Shown here: positions 24,497 through 31,768 of the stretch, piece after piece
Layout of the letters: every line of letters begins with the position of its first letter
Numbering within the stretch: position 1 is the stretch's first letter
NCBI GenBank assembly: GCA_964397995.1
Contig: CAYNLG010000003.1
Coordinates: forward strand, 1-64,000
Reading direction: 5' to 3'
Origin: CAYNLG01 sp964397995
GTDB lineage: Bacteria; Planctomycetota; Phycisphaerae; FEN-1346
Length of the DNA: 64,000 nucleotides
The notes under the pieces: model-generated
Databases searched by the model: none
Told to the model about the DNA's origin: nothing
Seen by the model: the letters and a program-made list of their open reading frames with translations, nothing else
Made by a program: the position numbers and the translations under genes

Positions 24497-25378
24497 ATGA
24501 CCGACCCGGAGCGTCTGGGCATCTCGTTTCTGGGCCTGCCGCCCGAGCGGACGGCCCTCGACGGCGCCGACGCCGTCGTCCTGCCGATCCCGTTCGAGAT
24601 GACGACGAGCTACGGCGGCGGGACCCGCAACGGCCCGGCCGCCATCCTGGCCGCCAGCCCCCAGGTGGAGCTCTTCGACCACGAGATGGAGCTGGACCTG
24701 GCCGAGGCGCGGATCCACACCGCGCCGGCGCTCGCGCCGGACCTCTCGGCCCCCGGGGCGATGGTGGAGATCATCGCCCGGGAAGCGGCCCGCCTGGGCG
24801 AGGGCGGCCGCTGGGTCGTCGGCCTGGGCGGCGAGCACACCGTGACGGCGGGCCTGGTCCGCGCGGCCGCCGAGAAGGCCGGCCGCCCCCTGGCGGTCCT
24901 CCAGCTCGACGCCCACCTCGACCTCCGCGCCACCTGGGACCGCACGCCCTGGAGCCACGCGTGCGTGATGCGGCGGATTCTGGAGGAGGGGCACCGGACG
25001 GCGCACGTGGGCATCCGCAACGCCGCCCGCGAGGAGCTGGACCTGGTGCGCGAGCGGGACCTGCCCGTCTTCTGGGCACGGAGTTGCCACACCTCGCGCG
25101 GCTGGATCGACGATGCCGTCGACAGCCTCGACGGGCCCGTGTACCTGAGCCTGGACGTCGACGGGCTGGACCCCGCGGTCATCCGCGGCACGGGGACACC
25201 GGAGCCGGGCGGCCTGGGGTGGTGGCAGGTGATGGACCTGCTGGATTGCCTGTTCGACCGCAAGGAGGTGGTGGCAGCGGACGTGGTCGAGTTGGCCGCC
25301 CCGGGCGACGTCGCCGGCGAGTTTGCCGCGGCCCGGCTCGTGGCCAAGCTGATTGCCCTGCACCTGGCACACCGATAA
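24497..25378 (+). CDS. speB: Agmatinase family ureohydrolase (agmatine or aminopropylagmatine)
   Basis: The 293-aa protein is an arginase/agmatinase-type binuclear manganese enzyme. Metal ligands are visible in 'GLGGEHTV', 'LQLDAHLDLR' and 'YLSLDVDGLDPAV'. 'FEMTTSYGGGTRNGPAAIL' is the substrate-loop region. It removes urea from agmatine to give putrescine, or from N1-aminopropylagmatine to give spermidine. Being last in a cluster after the decarboxylase suits either route. It begins 16 bases after the preceding stop with GCGGAGA upstream. No terminator is evident in the 150 bases that follow. Confidence 0.88.
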   Translation: MTDPERLGISFLGLPPERTALDGADAVVLPIPFEMTTSYGGGTRNGPAAILAASPQVELFDHEMELDLAEARIHTAPALAPDLSAPGAMVEIIAREAARLGEGGRWVVGLGGEHTVTAGLVRAAAEKAGRPLAVLQLDAHLDLRATWDRTPWSHACVMRRILEEGHRTAHVGIRNAAREELDLVRERDLPVFWARSCHTSRGWIDDAVDSLDGPVYLSLDVDGLDPAVIRGTGTPEPGGLGWWQVMDLLDCLFDRKEVVAADVVELAAPGDVAGEFAAARLVAKLIALHLAHR

Positions 25379-25528
25379 CGGCGTCGGCGGACGCGGCGGA
25401 ACCTTGGGGGACGGCGCCGGATTAACCTGCGGGCGACGCGCCCGGTTGCGAGGCCGCGCGCCCGCCCCCTGGACGGCCTCCGGTCCGGCCGGGCCCGCGC
25501 CCCCGGCCCTCCTCAGGACGACCCGAGC

Positions 25529-27727
25529 ATGCGCACGCGTGCGCCCATCCGGTGGCTCTCCCTGGCGGTCGCCTGCCTGGCGGTCGCGGCCGCCGCTGCG
25601 CCCGCCCACGGCCGCGGCGAGGGGGGCTTCCTGCGCCAGTGGCTGCTTGTCGACCCGCTGGAGGGCACGGACCTGGGCGCCCCCAAGGTGCCCGAGGCCT
25701 TTGCCGCCTACCCCGGTCTGTATGCCCTGGACCGCATCTGGCTCCCGGCGGAGGTGGGCGCCGACGGCAAGCTCGACCTGCGCGAGCGCTTCGCCGAGCC
25801 GCCCACCGGCACAGCCCTGCTCTTCACGTACCTGGAGGTGCCCAAGGCGGGCGAGTACGTCCTCCGCGTGGGCAGCGACGACGCCGTCCGCATCGACATC
25901 GACGGGCGGCCGGTCCACCGCGAGGACGCCCACCGCGCCTGGCGCGTGGACCAGGACACCGCCGGCCTCCGCCTGGAAAAGGGCTGGCACCGCGTGCTCG
26001 TCCGTGTCGTCGAGTACGGGGCCCAGTGGGCCGTCAGCGTCCGTGTGGCCGACGCGAAGAACCGACCGGTAGACCTGCGGCACCAGGTGGCGGTGCCGGA
26101 GCCGCTCCGGGACGGGCTGGACCTCGGCGAGGACGTGCCGCTGAAGGAGCGGGCGGCCGTGGCGATGGCGCTGGCGCGCCGGGCCACCGGCGTCCACTCG
26201 CTGATTACCGAGGCCCGGGAGCGGCTCCGGGCCGCCCCCGAAGGCTACGTCACCTTTGCCGAGTACGAGGGCGCGCGGAACCACGGCCTGGCGTTCTTCG
26301 ACGCCCTGGACGCCCTGTGGCGGGCGATCGGCGAGCCGGAGACCGACGGCGAGGCCCTCCGCGCCGCCGAAGAGGCCGCCCTGGCGGCCGCCGGCGCCCT
26401 CGGGCCCGGCCTTGTCCCGGACACGCGCCGGCTCGTCGGCGACATGGCCGACGCCGGCCGCGCCTGGCACCGCCTCGGCGAGACCACCATGACTCGCCAG
26501 GCCCTGGCCGAGGCGACGCTCGACATGGCCGCCCTCCTGGAGATAACGCGGCAACTGGCGGAGCGGGTCGAGCGCGAGCACCTGCTGGCGGCGCGGCTGG
26601 AGAACGACATCCGGAACCTGCGGCAGCGGGACCTGACGGTCCGCGTGGTCGACGCCGAGGGGGGGCCGGTCGAGGACGCGACCGTCGAGATCGTCCAGAC
26701 CGAGCACGCCTTCGCCTTCGGCTGCAACGCGTTCGCCCTGGACCGGTTCAAGGACAGGAAGCAGAACGAGACGTACCGGAAGCGATTCGAGCACCTCTTC
26801 AACACGGCGGTGGTGCCGGTCTACTGGACGCAGGTGGAGCCGAAGGCGGGCCGTCCGGACTGGCGGTCGGTGGACGCGGCCCTCGCGTGGGCCGAGATGC
26901 GGAAGCTGCGGGTCCGGGCCCACGCGCTGCTCTGGCCGGAGGCGCTGCCCCGGCACGTCGAGGGCCTGGACGCCGACGCCGCGCGCCGCGCCGTCCGCGA
27001 GCACCTCCGCCGCACCGTCGAGCGGTATCGGGACCGGGTCGCGGTGTGGGACGTGCTGAACGAGCCGTCCGAGGACGGCCGCGTCGGGCCCTGCCGCGTC
27101 CGGCCCGAAGAGGCGCTGGCGTGGGCCGCCGAGGCCGCGCCCGAGGGCGGGCTGGCCATCGTCGCGAGCGACGCGGCCCGCCTGGCCGACCTCGGCCGCG
27201 CCCTGCGCGAGGCCAAGGCGCCGCTGGCGGCGGTGGGGCTGGCGGCCCAACAGCACGCCGGGGCGTGGCCGGCGGCGCTGGTGCGAAGCGAGATCGACCG
27301 GGCGGCCCGGGCGGGCCTGCCGGTGGACGTGGCCGCGGTGACGATTCTGGGCGGCCCGGACGACGAGGCCCGCCAGGCCCAGGCGGTGGAGCGGTTCTAC
27401 ACGGCGGCGTTCGCGCATCCGCGGGTGGCGAGCCTCACGTGGTGGGACCTGTCGGACCGGTTCGCGTGGCGGAACGCCCCGGCGGGCCTGCTGCGGGCGG
27501 ACCTGTCGCCGAAGCCGGCCTACAAGGCGCTGGAGCGGCTGCTCCGGCAGCTCTGGCGGACCGACGCCGCCGGCCGCAGCGGCGAGGACGGCCGCCTGAC
27601 CGTCCGGGCCTTCCACGGCCGCTACCGCATTACCGCGAAAGAGGGCCGGCGCAAGGCCACGGTGCGGCTGGAGTTGGGGCCGCGCGGCCCGCGGACGGTG
27701 GAAGTGGTCCTGCCGGCGGGGCGGTGA
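25529..27727 (+). CDS. Secreted GH10-like protein with N-terminal sensing/binding domains
   Basis: The 732-aa protein has a signal peptide, then a PA14-like beta domain ('YVLRVGSDDAVRIDIDGRPV', residues about 105-175), a helical region, and a C-terminal GH10 (xylanase-like) barrel starting near residue 370. The acid/base Glu512 is present in 'VAVWDVLNEPSED'. Late barrel features 'SLTWWDLSDRFAWR' and 'LSPKPAYKAL' also match. At the expected nucleophile position, normally TE(L/F)D, the sequence is VDVAAVTI with Ala603, so the catalytic nucleophile seems lost. It may bind rather than cut xylan-like glycans, or use another residue. Confidence 0.72.
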   Translation: MRTRAPIRWLSLAVACLAVAAAAAPAHGRGEGGFLRQWLLVDPLEGTDLGAPKVPEAFAAYPGLYALDRIWLPAEVGADGKLDLRERFAEPPTGTALLFTYLEVPKAGEYVLRVGSDDAVRIDIDGRPVHREDAHRAWRVDQDTAGLRLEKGWHRVLVRVVEYGAQWAVSVRVADAKNRPVDLRHQVAVPEPLRDGLDLGEDVPLKERAAVAMALARRATGVHSLITEARERLRAAPEGYVTFAEYEGARNHGLAFFDALDALWRAIGEPETDGEALRAAEEAALAAAGALGPGLVPDTRRLVGDMADAGRAWHRLGETTMTRQALAEATLDMAALLEITRQLAERVEREHLLAARLENDIRNLRQRDLTVRVVDAEGGPVEDATVEIVQTEHAFAFGCNAFALDRFKDRKQNETYRKRFEHLFNTAVVPVYWTQVEPKAGRPDWRSVDAALAWAEMRKLRVRAHALLWPEALPRHVEGLDADAARRAVREHLRRTVERYRDRVAVWDVLNEPSEDGRVGPCRVRPEEALAWAAEAAPEGGLAIVASDAARLADLGRALREAKAPLAAVGLAAQQHAGAWPAALVRSEIDRAARAGLPVDVAAVTILGGPDDEARQAQAVERFYTAAFAHPRVASLTWWDLSDRFAWRNAPAGLLRADLSPKPAYKALERLLRQLWRTDAAGRSGEDGRLTVRAFHGRYRITAKEGRRKATVRLELGPRGPRTVEVVLPAGR

Positions 27728-27752
27728 GGCCCGATGCCGCGCGGGCCGACCG

Positions 27753-29045
27753 TCAGACCTCCAATTCCGCCTGGACCAGGTCCCCGTAGGTGCCCCGCCG
27801 CCGGATCAGCCGCGCGTCGCTCCCCTCCACCAGCACCTCGGCCGGCCGCGGGTGCGAGTTGTATTCCGAAGCCATGACCATGCCGTAGGCGCCGGCGGTG
27901 AAGACGGCCAGCAGGTCGCCGCGCTCGACCGGCGGGAGGCGGCGGTCCTTGCCGAGGAAGTCGCCGGATTCGCAGATCGGCCCGACGACGTCGACCGGCT
28001 CGGTGCCCGGGCAGTCGGCCTCCGGGCCGCGCACCGCCGGCACGAGCCCCTCGGCGGGGGTGACGGGCCAGATGAAGTGGTAGGCGCCGTAAAGGGCCGG
28101 GCGGATGAGGTGGTGCATGCCGGCGTCGCACATGAGGAACCGGCGGTCGCCGCCCGCCTTCACGTACTGGACCTCCGTGACAAGGACCCCCGCGTTGCCG
28201 GCGATGAAGCGGCCGGGCTCCATATAAAGTTCGAGCTCCGCCCCCTGGAGCATCGGGACGAGGGCCGCGGCGTAGGCATCGGCGGTGGGCGCGGCGTCGC
28301 CCTCGTAGTTGACGCCGAACCCGCCGCCCAGGTCGAACGCCCGGACCGTGATGCCCGCCTCGCGCAGCGTCCGCACCAGGCCGAGGACCTTCTCGACCGC
28401 CTGGACGTACGGCTCGACCGTGGTGATCTGGGAGCCGATGTGGCAATGGATGGCGTCGAGGGTGATGTGCTTCGGCCCGGAGGAGGCGTGGAAGTCGCGG
28501 AAGACGCGCTCGGCCCGCTCCAGGTCGACGCCGAACTTGGTCTCCTTCTTGCCGGTGGTGATGTAGCGGTGGGTCTTCGGGTCGACGTCGGGGTTGACGC
28601 GCAGGGCGGCGCGGCCCTTGTAGCCGGTCTCGGCGGCCAGGCGCGTCAGGTTCGCCAGTTCCGCCTCGCTCTCGACGGCGAAGAGGCGGATGCCCTGCTC
28701 CAGGGCGAAGACGATCTCGGTGTCGGTCTTGGCGACGCCCGCGAAGCAGCAGCGGCGCGGCTCGCCGCCCGCCTCCAGGACGCGGTAGAGTTCGCCCCCG
28801 GAGACGAGGTCGAACCCGCAGCCCTCCTCCGCCAGCATCCGCAGGAGGTGGACGTTCGAGTTGACCTTCACCGAGTAGCATATCATCGGTTCGAGCGGGG
28901 CGAACGCCTCGGCCAGCCGCCCGTAGTGCCCGAGGAACGTCTCGGCGCTGTAGACGTAGAGCGGCGTGCCGAAGCGGCGCGCGAGGTCCGCGACCTCGAC
29001 GTCCTCGCAGACGAGCGTCCCGTCGCGGTACGCGAAACGGTCCAT
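27753..29045 (-). CDS. lysA: Diaminopimelate decarboxylase
   Basis: The 430-aa PLP enzyme makes lysine from meso-diaminopimelate. 'GTPLYVYSAETF', Lys60 in 'ICYSVKVNSN', 'CGFDLVSGGEL', 'HCHIGSQI', 'FDLGGGFGVNY', 'YMEPGRFIAG' and 'GPICESGDFL' are all standard, including the Cys-Glu of the partner subunit active site. It is slightly longer than E. coli LysA. AAGGAGAG precedes the ATG. Although it shares a fold with the decarboxylase of the polyamine cluster 4 kb away, its motifs are those of true LysA. Confidence 0.95.
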   Translation of the reverse strand: MDRFAYRDGTLVCEDVEVADLARRFGTPLYVYSAETFLGHYGRLAEAFAPLEPMICYSVKVNSNVHLLRMLAEEGCGFDLVSGGELYRVLEAGGEPRRCCFAGVAKTDTEIVFALEQGIRLFAVESEAELANLTRLAAETGYKGRAALRVNPDVDPKTHRYITTGKKETKFGVDLERAERVFRDFHASSGPKHITLDAIHCHIGSQITTVEPYVQAVEKVLGLVRTLREAGITVRAFDLGGGFGVNYEGDAAPTADAYAAALVPMLQGAELELYMEPGRFIAGNAGVLVTEVQYVKAGGDRRFLMCDAGMHHLIRPALYGAYHFIWPVTPAEGLVPAVRGPEADCPGTEPVDVVGPICESGDFLGKDRRLPPVERGDLLAVFTAGAYGMVMASEYNSHPRPAEVLVEGSDARLIRRRGTYGDLVQAELEV

Positions 29046-29083
29046 GGGGTCTCTCCTTGGCGCCCGGCGTGAGCGGGGCGGCC

Positions 29084-29112
29084 AGCGTAGGCCGGGCCCG
29101 GCCGGGTGTCAA
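29084..29112 (-). promoter_or_regulatory. lysA promoter
   Basis: On the minus strand TTGACA (29107-29112) and TACGCT (29084-29089) are exactly 17 bases apart, 39 bases before the lysA ATG; one of the best promoter matches in the window. Confidence 0.65.
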
Positions 29113-29170
29113 GCAACCCGCGCCCGGCCCGGCCGGTCAGTCGAGCCGCGGGAAGAGCGGCGGGGCCGGG

Positions 29171-29419
29171 GCGGTGCTGGCCGTCTGCTCGTGCACCGTG
29201 CTGCCGCGCTTCGCCGGCATCTGCCGGATGGGGGCGGGCCTCGGTGGCGGGTGCCCGATGGACTGCGCGAAGGCGATCTTCGCGCGGCACGGCATCGGCA
29301 ACGTGGTCCAGGTGAAGGTCACGGACCTGGGCGTCGAGAAGACGAAAGGCGTCCGGGCCACCGACGACCAGGTGGCCGCCTGCAAACGGGCCGCCCTCGA
29401 CACCCTGGCCGGGGCCTGA
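29171..29419 (+). pseudogene. Fusion relic: permease fragment joined to DGC zinc-binding protein tail
   Basis: One frame contains two unrelated family pieces. The first 26 or so codons ('AVLAVCSCTVLPRFAG', then GAGLG) match the cysteine motif of YraQ/DUF318-type permeases. From about codon 30 on, 'CPMDCAKAIFARHGIGNV' and 'VKVTDLGVEKTKG' match the C-terminal half of DGC-domain putative zinc-binding proteins. In metalloid and redox gene clusters these two families are often neighbours, so an internal deletion could have fused them. No convincing start codon or ribosome site is seen, so it is called a pseudogene. Confidence 0.55.
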
Positions 29420-29510
29420 GGCCGCGCGACCTGCAAGAAACGCGGCGCGGCGCGCGGGGGGGCGTGCGCGGCGCGCCGGTTCTCCGTTGGCGGTCAGGCG
29501 GCGGGGCGGG

Positions 29511-30473
29511 TCAGGCCCACCACATGCCGCCGGTCTTCTCGCGGAGCAGGATGTCCTTCAGGAACGCGACGCCCTTCAGGAACCCCTCGTTGACGCTCAT
29601 CAGGCTGTCCTCGTGCTCGATGGAGAGGACGCCGTCGTAGCCGATGAGGCGGAGGGTCGAGACGAAGTTCCGCCAGAAGTCTTCGCCGTGGCCGTAGCCG
29701 ACGGTGCGGAAGATCCACGAGCGGCGGATTTCGTCGCCGTAGTGCTTGGTGTCGAGGACGCCGTTTTCGAGGGTGTTCTGGGGGTCGACGCGGCAATCTT
29801 TGGCGTGGACGTGGAAGACGGCCTTGCCGAGGGCGCGGAGGCTGACGATCGGGTCCATGCCCTGCCAGAAGAGGTGGCTGGGGTCGAAGTTCGCCCCGAG
29901 GCTGGTGCCGCATGCCTTCCGCAGCCGCAGCAGCGTCTCGGTGTTGTAGACGCAGAAGCCCGGGTGCATCTCGAAGCCGATCTTGACGCCGTGATCCTTG
30001 GCGAAGGCGGCTTCCTTGGTCCAGAAGGGGATGAGCTTCTCGTCCCACTGCCACGCGACGGCTTCCTCAAAGTCGGGCGGCCAGGGGCAGGTGATCCAGT
30101 TCGGCACGGTGTCCTTCGGCCCGCCGCCCGGGCAGCCCGAGAAGTTGACGACCACCTTGACGCCGAGCATTTCGGCCAGGCGGACGGTCTTGCGGTGGAC
30201 GTCGGCGTCGGCCTTGGCCTTCGCCTGGTCGGGGTGGAGGGGGTTGCCGTGGCACGAGAGGGCGGAGATCTCCAGGCCCCGGTCGGTGATCCGCTTCTTG
30301 AACTCCTTGACCTTGGCCTTCGCGCCGACCAGCTCGTCAAGCGGGCAGTGATCGCCGCCGGGGTAGCCCCCGGTACCGAGTTCGACGGCGTCGAGGCCGG
30401 CGTCGCAGATGTAATGGAGGGCGGCGTCCAGGGGCTGGTCGCCGAACAGGACGGTGAACACGCCGAGTTTCAT
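29511..30473 (-). CDS. Sugar phosphate isomerase/epimerase (AP-endonuclease-2-like TIM barrel)
   Basis: The 320-aa protein has the xylose-isomerase-like barrel pattern: 'MKLGVFTVLFGDQPLDAALH', 'GLDAVELGTGGYPG', 'ISALSCHGNPLHPD', 'KIGFEMHPGFCVYN' and 'HVHAKDCRVD', with metal-binding Glu, His and Asp residues. Such enzymes isomerise or epimerise keto-sugars or inositols. It is the last gene of a minus-strand run with the oxidoreductase (60-base gap) and the GH78-like gene, pointing to use of the released sugar. Substrate unknown. Confidence 0.82.
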   Translation of the reverse strand: MKLGVFTVLFGDQPLDAALHYICDAGLDAVELGTGGYPGGDHCPLDELVGAKAKVKEFKKRITDRGLEISALSCHGNPLHPDQAKAKADADVHRKTVRLAEMLGVKVVVNFSGCPGGGPKDTVPNWITCPWPPDFEEAVAWQWDEKLIPFWTKEAAFAKDHGVKIGFEMHPGFCVYNTETLLRLRKACGTSLGANFDPSHLFWQGMDPIVSLRALGKAVFHVHAKDCRVDPQNTLENGVLDTKHYGDEIRRSWIFRTVGYGHGEDFWRNFVSTLRLIGYDGVLSIEHEDSLMSVNEGFLKGVAFLKDILLREKTGGMWWA

Positions 30474-30533
30474 CGCGCATCTCTCCTTGTCGTGGCTCCG
30501 GGGGCGGGGATGCCGCGCCGGAACGGCCCGCGG

Positions 30534-31709
30534 CTACAGTTTTACCCGTTTCGAATGGTTCTTGGCGCTCGAGACGGCGGCCTCGATGAACTTCATGTGC
30601 ATGACACCGTCGTGGACGTTGGCGTACTTCGAGCCGTCGCAGGCGAACGTGCGGCCGGCGTTGTACTTGCGGACGTCGGCCTCGAAGCTCCGGTGGAGCC
30701 GGGCGTAGGCGTCGTGGAAGGCCTCGTTGTGGCCGAACGGGATGGTCGGCTCCTCGAGCACCCACTTCGGGACCTTGCCGAGGAACGTGTCCTTCTCGCC
30801 GACGGCGGCCCGCCAGTAGACGCGGTCGGGCTCGTTCGGCAGGCGGAGGATGACCTTCTCGCTCTCCTCCTGGCGCCAGACGAGGCTGCCCTTGGTGCCG
30901 TTGACCTCAAGGCCGAGGTCGTTCTTGTGACCGATGGCGATCTGCGAGGCGCGGACCATGGCGCGGCCGCCGCCGGAGAGTTCGCAGTAGGTCGTAAAGT
31001 GGTCGTCAAGCTGGCGTCCCTTGCAGAACGTCTCGATCATGCCGCGCAGGTGCGTGACCTCTTCGCCGGTGACGAAGCGGAGTTGCATGAACGCGTGGCT
31101 CCCGATGTCGCCGCCGCAGCAGCTCGCGCCGGCCTTCTTCGGGTCGGTCCGCCAGGAGGCCTGCATGTTGTCGCCGAGTTCCTCGCGGGTGGCGAGCCAG
31201 CCCTGGAGGTACCAGGCGTCGACCCAGCGGATGTCGCCGAGCTTGCCGCCCTGGACGATCCAGCGGCTGAACCAGCTGGACCAGTGGCCGAGGTAGGTGT
31301 GGGCGACGCCGAAGGGGACCTTGTGTTTCTTGACGGCCTTCTCCAGGTCCTTCGCCTCCTTGGCGGTGATGGTCAGGGGCTTCTCGCAGAAGACCGGGAT
31401 GCCCACTTCGATCAGCTTCATGGCCGGGTCGAAGTGGACGAAGTTGGGCGTGACGATGACGGCGTAGTCGATGCGCTCGCCCTTGGGCTTGGCGGCCTGG
31501 TCCTCGATCATGGCGTCGTAGCTGGGGTAGCCCTGGATGGGGTAGGGCCACTTCCGGGCCTCCGCCATCGCGACGTCGGGGTCCGGGTGCAGGGCGCCGC
31601 AGACGACGCGCCGGGTGCCGTCCATGTGGATGGCCTTCTGGTGGGGCTGGGCGATGAACGCGCCCCCGCCGCCGCCTACCAGGCCCACGTTGAGCACGCG
31701 TTTCGACAT
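30534..31709 (-). CDS. Gfo/Idh/MocA family oxidoreductase
   Basis: The 391-aa protein has the NAD(P)-binding start 'VLNVGLVGGGGGAFIAQPHQ', the 'VFCEKPLTITAKEA' motif with its catalytic lysine, and a C-terminal dimer domain ('GGDIGSHAFMQLRFV'). It probably oxidises or reduces a sugar or cyclitol in the cytoplasm. AAGGAGG is well placed before the ATG. The close neighbours, a GH78-like enzyme upstream and a sugar isomerase downstream, form an apparent glycan-use operon. Confidence 0.87.
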   Translation of the reverse strand: MSKRVLNVGLVGGGGGAFIAQPHQKAIHMDGTRRVVCGALHPDPDVAMAEARKWPYPIQGYPSYDAMIEDQAAKPKGERIDYAVIVTPNFVHFDPAMKLIEVGIPVFCEKPLTITAKEAKDLEKAVKKHKVPFGVAHTYLGHWSSWFSRWIVQGGKLGDIRWVDAWYLQGWLATREELGDNMQASWRTDPKKAGASCCGGDIGSHAFMQLRFVTGEEVTHLRGMIETFCKGRQLDDHFTTYCELSGGGRAMVRASQIAIGHKNDLGLEVNGTKGSLVWRQEESEKVILRLPNEPDRVYWRAAVGEKDTFLGKVPKWVLEEPTIPFGHNEAFHDAYARLHRSFEADVRKYNAGRTFACDGSKYANVHDGVMHMKFIEAAVSSAKNHSKRVKL

Positions 31710-31768
31710 GAGACTGCCTCCTTGCTCGATGAAGTCCAAGCGGCAGCCGGGGCGCGGGGCCGATGGCG

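Noticed and set aside
29057..29170. N-terminal extension of the permease-DGC fusion
   Set aside because: It would need a TTG start without a ribosome site and its residues match neither family.
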